A DNA stretch of 64,000 nucleotides. Origin: Neiella marina. Lineage in GTDB: Bacteria > Pseudomonadota > Gammaproteobacteria > Enterobacterales > Neiellaceae. Both the position numbers and the translations under genes were made by a program. Shown here piece after piece: positions 8,805 through 18,274 of the stretch. The stretch's first letter is position 1. Each line of letters opens with the position of its first letter. The notes under the pieces were generated by a model. That model was not told where the DNA came from. It ran no database searches and worked only from the letters and a program-made list of their open reading frames with translations. Where the stretch lies: the NCBI RefSeq assembly GCF_002165625.1, contig NZ_NGNS01000003.1, positions 1-64,000 on the forward strand, given 5' to 3'.

Positions 8805-9340
8805 AGGTACTGAGGCAATTCATAGCGCAGATAATAAATAAACTTAAATTTTCATTAACACAAAAGCAAAGGAATTAAACATTAAATAACATGCGACTCG
8901 CTAGAAATTGATTTAATTTACTCCACTCAATGAAGTAATCACCATTATTTTACGTAAATTTAGTTTCTATCATTATCGTTATTGATGACAAAAAATTAGC
9001 CCTTGAAAATATAAATAAACAATATCAACAACATACACATTATTGACGTCATACTTCTCGCGTTCTCCACTTTAGTTCCCCAATCAGATTTACGCACTAT
9101 TTTTAGGTTTAACAAGTATATTTCAGTCACAAGTAGCAACCAAAACAATGGTAGTATTGGAGTATCAGTCATTGACAGTCACATTACTGATAATAAGATT
9201 GCAAAATAGTCACGCATGTTTGAATGATATTAATTAAAATGAACAAGTTACGGGAACTTTTACACCTAGGAATTGCCGAATTGTTTGTAATTAATTTCCA
9301 GCAGTAGAAATTTATAGGGCGCCAGAATCAATATTCGATT
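8805..9340. other. AT-rich gap without a recognisable gene
   Basis: About 536 bases, clearly richer in A+T than the flanking genes, with many short A and T runs, and stops in all frames. No hairpin with a T-run and no RNA family could be recognised. It may hold the promoter of the following gene; a segment near 9225-9260 is AT-rich and promoter-like, but no element can be fixed with confidence. Confidence 0.5.
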
Positions 9341-10132
9341 TTGACCAAAATCCCTAACTACGATGTAATTTCTGAGGTAACACAATTGAGCACGCTATCT
9401 AAGATACGCAAACGAGATGTTGATCGACAGGAAGTCGTGTTCTGTGACTACAAAGGATTCACTGTTTCACTCACTAATCGCAATACGGAAGGCCGGATTA
9501 TGGTGCATGTTAGTCTGCGCCATAACAGCGAAACCAACGCCTCAATTTTCGTCGCAGAATCGTTGTGTGAGAGCATTTGTTATGCCAAGGACTTTGCAAC
9601 TTTGGCTGTCAATACCTTACTGGAGCATATGGACATGACGCCGAAAACCGCATCGGTAAGCCTTGCTAAACTAGCCGATGCATTCGACGGCTGGAACGAG
9701 TGCTCCGCCCAGCAACTGCTCGAACTCTATTACAATAGCAATGACGAAAACGAGCAATACACCTTGGCATCGCACCTGAAAGACCAAGCCTGCCGTCTGA
9801 CCGACAAGTCAGTGCAGCCCAGCCCCATTCTGCAAGCGGAGGCAGAACTTCGGGAAATATTAAAAACCGAGTTGGATGAAGCATCGATTACTTCAATTAT
9901 TCACTCTGTGGGTACCGAAATGTCGGCATTATCCGAAGCGTTGGTTGCCAAAAAAGATGAGATTGAGGCGTTATCATCAAGTTTAAACAGTGAATACAAC
10001 GCTTACGTTATGGCGGTCATTCAAGACGTTCTTACTGAGTATGAAGGGCTCAGTACAAGAGCGGAGGCTAAACTAACCCGGGCGACGCTTATCCAAGACA
10101 CCATCGCCAGTCGAGTACAGCAAAATCAATAA
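9341..10132 (+). CDS. Unrecognised protein with C-terminal coiled coil
   Basis: A 263-residue cytoplasmic-type protein I do not recognise. The N-terminal ~110 residues look globular with alternating strands (VVFCDYKGFTVSLTN, RIMVHVSLRHN). Residues 115-160 are helix-rich, and from about 165 to the end the sequence is heptad-like (LREILKTELDEAS, MSALSEALVAKKDEIEALSS), suggesting a coiled coil. The frame opens with TTG at 9341 without a good ribosome site, so the start is uncertain. Codon use and composition look like the neighbours, and the frame is long and open, which supports a real gene. No function can be proposed. Confidence 0.55.
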   Translation: MTKIPNYDVISEVTQLSTLSKIRKRDVDRQEVVFCDYKGFTVSLTNRNTEGRIMVHVSLRHNSETNASIFVAESLCESICYAKDFATLAVNTLLEHMDMTPKTASVSLAKLADAFDGWNECSAQQLLELYYNSNDENEQYTLASHLKDQACRLTDKSVQPSPILQAEAELREILKTELDEASITSIIHSVGTEMSALSEALVAKKDEIEALSSSLNSEYNAYVMAVIQDVLTEYEGLSTRAEAKLTRATLIQDTIASRVQQNQ

Positions 10133-10138
10133 ATACCC

Positions 10139-10163
10139 AGGGCACTGTTGAGTCAGCTGCCCT
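10139..10163 (+). terminator. Hairpin after the coiled-coil gene
   Basis: AGGGCA (10139-10144) pairs with TGCCCT (10158-10163). Outer bases AATAC/GTATT extend the stem. It starts 6 bases after the stop at 10132 and lies just before the convergent small gene. Confidence 0.45.
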
Positions 10164-10172
10164 TAGTATTTG

Positions 10173-10364
10173 TCAGTAATAGTTGAAACTGTCAGTGTGC
10201 AGCTGAGGGTCAAGTGATAGCTGTTCACATTGAGCTTGAGTTCGTTCATAACTGCTGCAATTTCGCACCGCAGCTAGACCCGTATCAGCGTCAACGGCTA
10301 ACACTTCAACGGCTTGGTTTTTGAAGTCGACGATCATTCCACTGCACAATTCATTGGCGTTCAT
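10173..10364 (-). CDS. Small conserved-looking protein, 63 residues
   Basis: The frame opens at 10382, but the ATG at 10364 follows GGAGG (complement of 10370-10375) at the right distance and gives MNANELCSGMIVDFKN, so it is the better start. The N terminus (ANEL..GM.V....Q.VEVL.VD.) resembles a small beta-barrel of SH3/KOW type; the tail has the cysteines C-x(10)-C. No membrane segment. It lies upstream of the tricorn-like protease gene on the same strand, 63 bases after which the terminator region of the next gene begins. Function unknown. Confidence 0.5.
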   Translation of the reverse strand: MNANELCSGMIVDFKNQAVEVLAVDADTGLAAVRNCSSYERTQAQCEQLSLDPQLHTDSFNYY

Positions 10365-10446
10365 AAGCACCTCCACAGACACACATTGTTATAGGTGAAG
10401 AGCTTTAAGATAGATCAATCGGCCACGCCCGCGAGTTGGGTCGCCA

Positions 10447-13400
10447 TTAAAATTTTGATGGTGCTGGCGGCACTGTGAGTGGTTTTTTAGGGTTCTCATT
10501 GAGCTCGTTGAGCAACTCAGCAACAGCACGCTCAAGTGATGGATCATTGCCCTGGAAAACAAGTTCTGGCCGGTCAACAACCTCAATGTCAGGTGTAACC
10601 CCTTCATTTTCAATAATCCAGTTGCCGTCGTTATCGAGAATACGGAAGGTTGCCGCAATCACTTGTCCACCATCAACTAAGCTCGGGTTACCAGAAATAC
10701 CAATCAAGCCACCCCAAGTGCGGGTGCCGATTAGTTTACCCAGGCCAGCTTGACGGAAATAGTATGGCAATGCGTCACCACCAGAGCTTGAGTAACCATT
10801 GATCAACATCGCTTTCGGGCCGTCGTGAGCAAACTGTGGCGTTTTGGTTGGCTCAACGCCTCGACGTTTCCAATAATTGAGTGGTTTACGTGCCAACCAA
10901 GTGATCATGTGCTCTGGAATGAAGCCGCCGCCGTTGTAACGATCATCGATGATCAAAGCATCTTTGGTAGTTTGTGGCATGAAGGTTTTGAACATCTCAC
11001 GGTTACCGTCAAATGCTGTATTTGGCAAATGAACGTAGCCAATGCGGCCATTTGACAGTTTATCGACGTAGGCGATGCGCGATCTTACCCAGTCGAGATA
11101 ACGCAACCCTAGCTCGCTGGCCACAGGTTTAACTGTTACCTTCCAAGTCCGTTTGGTGCTTGGCGTTTCACTCAGTAATAGCTCAATGGCTTGGCCTTGG
11201 GTGTTCTCAAGCAATTCATAGAAATTGCTAACACTATCGGTGCGTTGGCCCTGAACAGCGACGATAAAGTCTCCTGCTGCTGCTTTAACACCGGGCTCAC
11301 TCAATGGCGCTCTAAAGTTTTCGTGCCAATTCTCGCCCTGATAGATCGAACTTATTTGTGCAAAGCCGCTCTTGTGCTTGATGATTTCAGCTCCGAGTAA
11401 ACCATGTTTCTTGCGCTCAGCTTTTGGCATGTCACCCGACTGCACGTAAATATGACCAGCATTGATTTCGCCAGCAATTTCACTGAACACATAATCCAGA
11501 TCCGAGCGGTGTGCGACTGCATTGGCCATGGGCTGATAGCGTTTTAGGATCGCATCCCAGTCTTGGCCATGATGATTTTCATCGTAGAACCAGTCTCTCA
11601 GTGTGCGCCAACCCTCAACATACATTTGTTGCCATTCAATGGCAGGATCGATTTTCAACATCATTTGGTCGAGATTCAGCTGGCTCTTAGCCAGATCTTG
11701 CTTCTCTTTTGGTTCAACAATGCTGAAATTATCGCCATGCTTCACCAACAGATGCTTGCCGTTAGTAGACACCGTGAAGGAGTCGACTTTATCGGCCACT
11801 GTTTTGACTTTGCCATCCCGACCCGTCTCGATCAGTTTCAATTCACTATCAGACATTGCCAATACAGCATCTTTCACTGCATGTAGCGAACGGTAATTAC
11901 CAGCTTTGGCCGTTAATACCTCGACGCGCTGCATAAAGTTGCGCGGATCTAGTTCTGTTGGAACATCATCGTTGTCTTCATCGTCATCGCCAAACGCAAC
12001 TTCATCGCTAGAGAAACGATTCAGTGCTGCAACTTCGTTATTAACGGCCACGCCATAGATGCGTGTTGCTTCGTTAAACAAGTAATCGAACTCGAAGCTT
12101 GAGAACGTCAGATTAAAATCGCGCTGCGAACTGAAATACAGGTACTGGCCATCGGGTGAAAATGTTGGCTCCTGTTCGGACGTCATGTCGTCAGTCAAAC
12201 GAGTCACTTTGCGTCTCTTGAGGTTGTAATGCCACAACGAGCTGTAGCGATTTTCATTGTTCTTAACGAACACGATATCTTCGCTGTTTGGTGACCAAAC
12301 GTACGTTCTGAGACTATTTTCGTTGTACTTAGCAACATCGATTTTGGTCTGCTTACCGCTTTTGGCGTTAAGTAGCCATAAGGTATGGTTCTTGTCCGCA
12401 TACATTAGATATTTGCTATCGGCAGACCACACAGGAGTAAAACGCCAAATGCTGCCATCTGATGTTAACTGTTTGACTTTATTATTGTTGGAACGATCTT
12501 TTAAGTAGATCTCATACTCGCCCGTAGCATCGCTCATGTAGGCAATGTAACGGCCATTGGGCGACCAGCTCGCATCAATTTCACGAGCACTAGGGGTTAG
12601 CGATAAGTTACGAGTGACACCGTCTTTTTTTGGTACTGAGAAGATTTCACCACGAGCAGTAAACAGCGCTCGATTGCCGCCATTATCGACACTCATGGTG
12701 TCGATAAATTTACTCACATTTTTACTATATGGTTCGGCGTATTGACGCAGCCCAGCAATGTTAATGGTCAGCTTGCTTGACTGTTTGGTGCTCGGGTCAA
12801 AGCGATACAGGTAACCACCATTCTCATAGACAATGGCATCTGGTCCAGCTGATGGCCACAGCACATCAAATTCTTGATGATCGGTCAGTTTTATCGGCGC
12901 ACCACCTTGCTGATACTGATATAAGTTAAGGGTGTACTCTCGATCCGAGACAAAATAGATCGTGTCGCCAACCACGGTTGGCTGATGGTCAGTAGCACGG
13001 TGGCTGGTCAGTTGTTCGGATGTGTTGTTCTCTAAATCATAAACCCACACATCTTGCGCTCGGCCGCCGCGGGTCCTCTTCCAGGTGCGAAACTCTCGAT
13101 CAATCGGTGTATAAACATATTTACTGCCATCGGCAGTTAGCATGCCGCCGCCCGTTTCCGGCACAGCTAAAGGCTGCTCCATGCCACCATCGATCGATAC
13201 GGTGTATGGCCGCCCCATCCGCTCGCCCCATGGCAAGCGATTTGCGCGGAACAATACTTTTTTACCATCTGGCGTCCAGTCCAGAACGCGGTAATCGTAG
13301 CCACCGCGCGGCGGCATAGGGCCAACATCGTTGTAATACGTGAGCTGTTTTAGCGCCGAACCGTCGGTATTCATCACGTACACCTGACGGCTACCATTAA

Positions 13401-13653
13401 ATTCGGCAGAGAACGCGATCTTACTGCCATCTGGCGAGAATTTAGGAAAGGCTTCATAGCCGATATGATCAGTGAGACGTTGGCTTTCGCCTGTCTTGTG
13501 ATTGGCAATGTAAATGTCACCAGCATAAACAAAGGTCACCTGATCCTTGTGAATGTCGGCAAAGCGTAACAAACGAGTATTGTCAGTTGAATATGCGTGC
13601 GCCATACCAGTTGCCAGCATGGTTATTGCAGCAGCTATGTTTTTAATTTTCAT
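10447..13653 (-). CDS. Tricorn-like S41 peptidase, exported
   Basis: A 1068-residue protein with a signal peptide (about 1-20, ending MAHA). An N-terminal six-bladed WD40-like/TolB-type propeller (about 25-330) and a second propeller (about 340-640) are followed by a helical segment, a PDZ domain (about 755-845) and the S41 protease core. The nucleophile Ser is in NGYSSSGGDALPYYF; a His is in NAGHIYV where tricorn has its catalytic His, and a Glu/Asp-containing ENEGVTPDIEV closes the site. The protein probably degrades peptides in the periplasm. It is monocistronic; the upstream 239-base gap is shared with the divergent sugar transporter at 13893. Length is usual for the bacterial family (about 1070-1090). 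Confidence 0.9.
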   Translation of the reverse strand: MKIKNIAAAITMLATGMAHAYSTDNTRLLRFADIHKDQVTFVYAGDIYIANHKTGESQRLTDHIGYEAFPKFSPDGSKIAFSAEFNGSRQVYVMNTDGSALKQLTYYNDVGPMPPRGGYDYRVLDWTPDGKKVLFRANRLPWGERMGRPYTVSIDGGMEQPLAVPETGGGMLTADGSKYVYTPIDREFRTWKRTRGGRAQDVWVYDLENNTSEQLTSHRATDHQPTVVGDTIYFVSDREYTLNLYQYQQGGAPIKLTDHQEFDVLWPSAGPDAIVYENGGYLYRFDPSTKQSSKLTINIAGLRQYAEPYSKNVSKFIDTMSVDNGGNRALFTARGEIFSVPKKDGVTRNLSLTPSAREIDASWSPNGRYIAYMSDATGEYEIYLKDRSNNNKVKQLTSDGSIWRFTPVWSADSKYLMYADKNHTLWLLNAKSGKQTKIDVAKYNENSLRTYVWSPNSEDIVFVKNNENRYSSLWHYNLKRRKVTRLTDDMTSEQEPTFSPDGQYLYFSSQRDFNLTFSSFEFDYLFNEATRIYGVAVNNEVAALNRFSSDEVAFGDDDEDNDDVPTELDPRNFMQRVEVLTAKAGNYRSLHAVKDAVLAMSDSELKLIETGRDGKVKTVADKVDSFTVSTNGKHLLVKHGDNFSIVEPKEKQDLAKSQLNLDQMMLKIDPAIEWQQMYVEGWRTLRDWFYDENHHGQDWDAILKRYQPMANAVAHRSDLDYVFSEIAGEINAGHIYVQSGDMPKAERKKHGLLGAEIIKHKSGFAQISSIYQGENWHENFRAPLSEPGVKAAAGDFIVAVQGQRTDSVSNFYELLENTQGQAIELLLSETPSTKRTWKVTVKPVASELGLRYLDWVRSRIAYVDKLSNGRIGYVHLPNTAFDGNREMFKTFMPQTTKDALIIDDRYNGGGFIPEHMITWLARKPLNYWKRRGVEPTKTPQFAHDGPKAMLINGYSSSGGDALPYYFRQAGLGKLIGTRTWGGLIGISGNPSLVDGGQVIAATFRILDNDGNWIIENEGVTPDIEVVDRPELVFQGNDPSLERAVAELLNELNENPKKPLTVPPAPSKF

Positions 13654-13861
13654 GTTGTTCCCTGCTTCTGTCGGTTCGCATATTGTATGCCACTTTATTG
13701 CTTGGTGGATTGGTCATCACTGCAATAAAGTTTTACAAAACGTAAAGAACAGCTGTCAGTTAACAACCAGTCAAGTGAACGCCAGTTATTTGCGTCGATC
13801 TCACACTCTGACCATTTTCGCTTGTTCCATTCACCCAAAACCGGTACAACAATATGACACT

Positions 13862-13877
13862 ATGAAAACGTTATCAT
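13862..13877. promoter_or_regulatory. LacI-type operator upstream of GPH transporter
   Basis: ATGAAAACGTTATCAT is a CG-centred 16-bp palindrome with one mismatched pair. It ends 15 bases before the transporter start codon. The 11-mer ATGAAAACGTT recurs twice at 40964 and 40998, next to another GPH transporter. The cognate regulator is not identifiable here. Confidence 0.6.
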
Positions 13878-13892
13878 GAGTAGGAGTTCGTT

Positions 13893-15227
13893 TTGGTCAA
13901 GATGGAAAAGCTTAAGCTTAGCGAAAAAGTGGGTTATGGCTTGGGCGATGCGGCCTTTAACTTCGTGTGGATGACATTTATCTATTTCCAAATCTATTTT
14001 TACACCGATGTGTTTGGAATTTCAGCAGCAGCAATTGGCACTATGTTGCTACTTACCCGAGTATGGGACACCATCAATGATCCAATCATGGGCATCATTG
14101 CCGATCGTACCGAGACACGCTGGGGAAAGTTTCGTCCCTACCTGTTGTTTGGGTCGGTGCCTTTAGCAATCGTTGCCACCCTCGCCTTCACCACACCGGA
14201 TCTTAGTACCGATGGCAAACTCATGTATGCCTATGGCACCTATTTTCTGGTGGGGATGATTTACACGGCTATCAATATCCCTTACTCGTCGCTAATGAGT
14301 GCCATCACCAATGATCCGAAAGAGCGCGCGTCTTTGTCGTCTTGGCGATTCATGGGTGCCTATGGCGCCGGCATCTTGGTGCTTCACTTTACCTTTGATT
14401 TGGTTGAACGTTTAGGCGGCGGCGATCAAGCGCTCGGTTTTCAGCGCACCATGGCTGTATATGGTGTTGTATTGGCGATTTTATTGGTGCTGTCGTTTGC
14501 TCTGACCAAAGAACGCATTCAGCCAGAGAAAAGCAAACACAATGTCAAAGTTGAGATTGCCAAGTTACTGCAAAGCCCGCCATTCATTCTGTTATTTATC
14601 GTCGGCATATTTTCACTCGGCTTTGTAGCGATTCGAAATGGCATTACCATGCACTACTTCAAGTACTTCCTCGAGGATGAGAGTGCGGCAAAGTGGTTTC
14701 TAGTTGGCGGTTCAATCGCCAATTTAGTTGGTGCAGGTGCGACGCAATGGTTCATCCGTTGGGCCGATAAAAAGTACATCTATATGGTGTTAATGGTGTG
14801 CAACGCAGTGATGATGGCGGCCATTTACCTCTGTGGAAACACCAATCTAACCGGTATCTACCTGCTTCATTTCATTAGTTCGTTTTTGTCTGGTCCAACC
14901 GTCCCTATCGTATTTGCCATGTATGCCGATATTGTCGATTACCAAGAAGTGAAAACTGGTAGTCGCGCTTCTGGCTTGGTGTTTGCCGGCGCGTCATTTG
15001 GCCAGAAGATGGGATGGACCATTGGCGGTGCAGCAACGGGGTTCTTGTTGGCCGGCTTCGGTTTTGAGGCCAACACAACACTATCAGATTCAACCGTACA
15101 TGGTATTCAAATGATGTTCACGCTAATTCCTGGTGGTATTGCCCTGCTAGGCGCCATTGCTATGTATTGGTACCAGTTGACTGACAATGAAATGAACCAT
15201 ATCCAAACTGCATTAGGGCGGAGTTAA
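13893..15227 (+). CDS. GPH-family sugar:cation symporter (MelB-like)
   Basis: A 444-residue inner-membrane transporter with 12 predicted helices. The loop after helix 2 holds the family signature DTINDPIMGIIADRTETRWGKFRPY, and PYSSLMSA follows helix 4. GPH proteins bring in disaccharides or oligosaccharides and glycosides with H+ or Na+. Start: TTG at 13893, 6 bases after AGGAG (13882-13886); the ATG at 13902 is too far from that site. It is monocistronic and preceded by a LacI-type palindrome. It is about as long as, and clearly related to, the xylan-operon transporter at 41074, but no glycosidase adjoins it, so its sugar is unknown. Confidence 0.88.
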   Translation: MVKMEKLKLSEKVGYGLGDAAFNFVWMTFIYFQIYFYTDVFGISAAAIGTMLLLTRVWDTINDPIMGIIADRTETRWGKFRPYLLFGSVPLAIVATLAFTTPDLSTDGKLMYAYGTYFLVGMIYTAINIPYSSLMSAITNDPKERASLSSWRFMGAYGAGILVLHFTFDLVERLGGGDQALGFQRTMAVYGVVLAILLVLSFALTKERIQPEKSKHNVKVEIAKLLQSPPFILLFIVGIFSLGFVAIRNGITMHYFKYFLEDESAAKWFLVGGSIANLVGAGATQWFIRWADKKYIYMVLMVCNAVMMAAIYLCGNTNLTGIYLLHFISSFLSGPTVPIVFAMYADIVDYQEVKTGSRASGLVFAGASFGQKMGWTIGGAATGFLLAGFGFEANTTLSDSTVHGIQMMFTLIPGGIALLGAIAMYWYQLTDNEMNHIQTALGRS

Positions 15228-15260
15228 ACCAGCTTTTTGGTTAAACAATTAATGGTTTAG

Positions 15261-15288
15261 TTGACCGACTGCTTTGGTTGCCGGTCAA
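15261..15288 (+). terminator. Hairpin after the GPH transporter
   Basis: TTGACCG (15261-15267) pairs with CGGTCAA (15282-15288), followed by TTGTTCAAAAATT. It is 33 bases past the stop. The stem is short and the T-run is interrupted. Confidence 0.35.
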
Positions 15289-15421
15289 TTGTTCAAAAAT
15301 TAACCTTGCCAAAAGTGTGAACTAGATCAACAATCAAGCCGTTGATTGATTGTGAGTGCCACCACTCAAAATCAATGTTTGTCGTACGTTTATTGCATTT
15401 TTTATTCTGCGGAGGTTGATC

Positions 15422-15715
15422 ATGAAACCACTAGTTGCCCTTACTGGCGCATTAGTCGTTATCGCTAGTCCAGCATTTGGCTCAACATCTATGAAGTTCG
15501 TTGCGGCCAACCAAAGTATTGAAAGCCAAGTTTGTGTGGTTGCTGCCCAGCAGGGAGTTGAAGCGGCCACAGCAACTGGTTCGGAATTGGGTTTAAGCAA
15601 AAGCGAAGTTCGAAATTTGGTCTGCAATGGTCGCTTGCTAACATCGTTCTCTCGCAAGTACCAACGTTTACAGGCAGCCCAGGTGAGCGACAAAGCCGAT
15701 GACTCCGGCTCTTGA
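15422..15715 (+). CDS. Small exported protein, DUF3718 family
   Basis: A 97-residue protein with a signal peptide (about 1-21, ending SPAFG). The mature part has two cysteines (SQVCVVAA and RNLVCNGRLL) that may form a disulfide, and ends in a polar tail. It resembles DUF3718 proteins of Alteromonadales, whose role is unknown. The frame is open further upstream, but ATG 15422 follows GGAGG (15411-15416) and gives the signal peptide, so it is the start. A strong terminator follows. Confidence 0.75.
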   Translation: MKPLVALTGALVVIASPAFGSTSMKFVAANQSIESQVCVVAAQQGVEAATATGSELGLSKSEVRNLVCNGRLLTSFSRKYQRLQAAQVSDKADDSGS

Positions 15716-15733
15716 TAAATAGTCTCTGGTAAA

Positions 15734-15757
15734 AAAGCCGGCTTTAACGCCGGCTTT
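15734..15757. terminator. Bidirectional terminator
   Basis: AAAGCCGGC (15734-15742) pairs perfectly with GCCGGCTTT (15749-15757) around a 6-base loop, with A-rich sequence before and TTTCTTGTTT after. It lies between the convergent DUF3718 and DPP-IV-like genes and should end both. Confidence 0.85.
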
Positions 15758-15762
15758 CTTGT

Positions 15763-17979
15763 TTATTGCTTCAGGTGACGCTCAAAGAAATTCATGATGG
15801 TGTGATTCAGGTGCACTTTGGTCGCCTTACCACGCATCGAATGCTTTGCACCCGGGTAAGTCATCATATCGAACGATTTGTTTTGTTTTTGCAACTCACT
15901 GAAAACCTTGGTGGCATTGGTAAACAGTACGTTGTCATCTGCCATTCCATGATAAATCAATAGCGGTTTTGCTAAATCGTTGACATAAGGAAACACTGCA
16001 GATGCCTGATAGCCTTCGGCATTGGTTGCCGGGTGACCCAAGTAACGCTCGGTGTAATGGGTGTCATACAGCAACCAGTCGGTAACAGGGGCTCCAGAGA
16101 TCCCCGCAGCAAATTGCTCACCGGCTTTAAACATCAGCATTTGCGCCATGTACCCGCCGTAGCTGTGGCCAAACACGCCTATTCTGTCGCTGTCGACATA
16201 AGGCAATGATTTCAAGAACGCCACCCCTTTCAGTTGGTCGGCGACTTCAACAACGCCTAGGTGTTTGTAAATCGGGGACTCAAATGCTTTACCCCGGTGG
16301 TAGCTACCCCGGTTATCAAGCGAGAACACCACATAACCTTGCTGTACCCAATACTGAGTAAGAAATTGGTTACGGCTCCAGCTATTGGTCACCTGCTGAC
16401 CTACCTTTGGTCCGCCATAGACGTAAAGAATCACCGGTAGTTTTTGACCCTTGTCGATGGTAGCTGGTTTATACAGCTCGTACAGCAAGGTCTGTCCATC
16501 ATCGGCCTTTAACTCGCCATACTCTGGCGCCACCATACCAGAACGATATGGCTGATAAGGGTGAGTGGCGTCGACTTTGTTTTGCTCCAACCAAGTCAGG
16601 TGCTTGCCATCGGCATTATGAACACTGACTTGCGGTAAAGTTGACGTTGATGAAAAGTTGTCGACGTAGGTGCCACCCTTTTTGGCAAAAGTCACTTTAT
16701 GCATGCCGGCACGAGTCGAGACTTTGTCAATGCTGCCGCCTGCTAGAGGTACTCGATAGAGGTGTTGTTCGCGTGGCGTATCTTTACGGCCGGTAAAATA
16801 CACCACACCCGCTTTTTCATCGACACGCTTGAGCTCGTTGACGACCCAGTCACCCTTAGTGAGCTGACGCACTAATTGACCATTAGTTTTAAAAAGATAG
16901 AGGTGTTTAAAACCATCGCGTTCCGACGCCCAAACAAAGTGCTGTTTGTCTTTTAAAAAGTACAAGTCGCTATGCAGGTTGACCCAAGAATCTGATGTTT
17001 CAGTGATTAGTGTCGATTGCTGTTTCGTTTGCAGATCATAAGCGCGTAGCTGGAGGTTTTGCTGATCGCGACTTTGGTATTGGAAAGACAGGGCTTTACT
17101 GTCCGCAAACCACTTCACTCGTGGCAAATAAAAGTCGGTGTTATCACCTAAATCAATCCAAGTCTGGTTGCCGGTAGCAAGGTTCGATACTGCCAGCTCA
17201 ATTACCGCATTAGGCGTGCCAGCAGCAGGATAGCGTTGTTCGAACAACTTAATTTGATCTGCGTAAATCTCATTGCGAACTTGAATCTCAACACCAGTTT
17301 CATCCGTGCGGGTATAAGCAATATGGCTTTCATCTGGTGACCACCAATAGCCAGTCATCCGCTCCATTTCTTCCTGAGCGACAAACTCAGCCATACCAAA
17401 CTTTATCGCGCCACCACCCTTGGTAGTGATTGCAATTTCTCGACCGCTAGCGATTTCCTTAACGTACAGGTTTTGCTCGCGGATATAAGAAACGTAATTC
17501 CCTTTGGGAGAAAATTGTACGTCAGTCTCAAATTCAGGCGTACTGGTTAGCTGATTGCCTTTACCGGATTGCAACTGATAGTGGAACACGTCACCACCGA
17601 GGGGAAACAATAACGCCGAACTGTCCGCCGCCCAGTGGTACTCCATGATGCCCTTACCATAGATGCGCTGGCGTTCTCTTCTTGCCTTCTCTTCATCAGA
17701 TAGCTGTTCGGGTCCCTGATGGAATTTATCGGAGTTGACCAACATTCGGGTTTCGCCACTCGCGATGTGGTATTCCCACAAGTCATAGTGGTTGTAATCA
17801 GAATCACGGCCCTGCAAGAAGGTTACTCTGGAACCATCGGGCGCAACTTTAACGCCTCTGACGCTTTTACCGAGAAGCGTCGGACTTGAGAAGATACGTT
17901 CGATCGTCAATTGTTGCGCATTTGCGCTAACAGCAACAATAGATGGAATAACGAGCGCGAGGCGCAACCAGTTTTTCAT
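15763..17979 (-). CDS. Dipeptidyl-peptidase IV-like S9B peptidase, exported
   Basis: A 738-residue periplasmic prolyl dipeptidase. Signal peptide about 1-22 (ending VSANA); an eight-bladed DPP-IV propeller follows with the EE pair in VAQEEMERMTGYWWSPD, the substrate-anchoring motif of the family. The C-terminal alpha/beta-hydrolase domain has nucleophile Ser606 in GHSYGGYMA, Asp in GMADDNVLF and His in GAKHSMRG. It removes X-Pro or X-Ala dipeptides from peptide N termini. The frame is open to 18018, but ATG 17979 begins a proper signal peptide. With the tricorn-like protease it suggests a lifestyle using peptides. Confidence 0.93.
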   Translation of the reverse strand: MKNWLRLALVIPSIVAVSANAQQLTIERIFSSPTLLGKSVRGVKVAPDGSRVTFLQGRDSDYNHYDLWEYHIASGETRMLVNSDKFHQGPEQLSDEEKARRERQRIYGKGIMEYHWAADSSALLFPLGGDVFHYQLQSGKGNQLTSTPEFETDVQFSPKGNYVSYIREQNLYVKEIASGREIAITTKGGGAIKFGMAEFVAQEEMERMTGYWWSPDESHIAYTRTDETGVEIQVRNEIYADQIKLFEQRYPAAGTPNAVIELAVSNLATGNQTWIDLGDNTDFYLPRVKWFADSKALSFQYQSRDQQNLQLRAYDLQTKQQSTLITETSDSWVNLHSDLYFLKDKQHFVWASERDGFKHLYLFKTNGQLVRQLTKGDWVVNELKRVDEKAGVVYFTGRKDTPREQHLYRVPLAGGSIDKVSTRAGMHKVTFAKKGGTYVDNFSSTSTLPQVSVHNADGKHLTWLEQNKVDATHPYQPYRSGMVAPEYGELKADDGQTLLYELYKPATIDKGQKLPVILYVYGGPKVGQQVTNSWSRNQFLTQYWVQQGYVVFSLDNRGSYHRGKAFESPIYKHLGVVEVADQLKGVAFLKSLPYVDSDRIGVFGHSYGGYMAQMLMFKAGEQFAAGISGAPVTDWLLYDTHYTERYLGHPATNAEGYQASAVFPYVNDLAKPLLIYHGMADDNVLFTNATKVFSELQKQNKSFDMMTYPGAKHSMRGKATKVHLNHTIMNFFERHLKQ

Positions 17980-18274
17980 AGCCGAATTCGTTTCATTGTG
18001 GGGATTACCGAGCCACACCTTACCGAGTTAAACCAATAACTCAAGGCTGAAGCGATAAATTGTATACAATATTTTTGATGCCCGATCAGAGCAATACAAC
18101 GGCAAAATCCAACAATGGCTAATCCATTCAAACGCAAACACAACGTCATCAAATGTAAAGTTTGTGTAAAGGCCAGGCCGTTTACTTGACGATCTGGGGT
18201 ATTGGACGTAGCGTTAAATGAACGTTTTTGTAGTTTTATGATTGGTTTAGCCGCAAAATAACGGGATTATCGAA

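Noticed and set aside
13020-13319. Frame opposite the tricorn-like protease
   Set aside because: No start signal and no protein-like pattern; the minus-strand gene explains the region.
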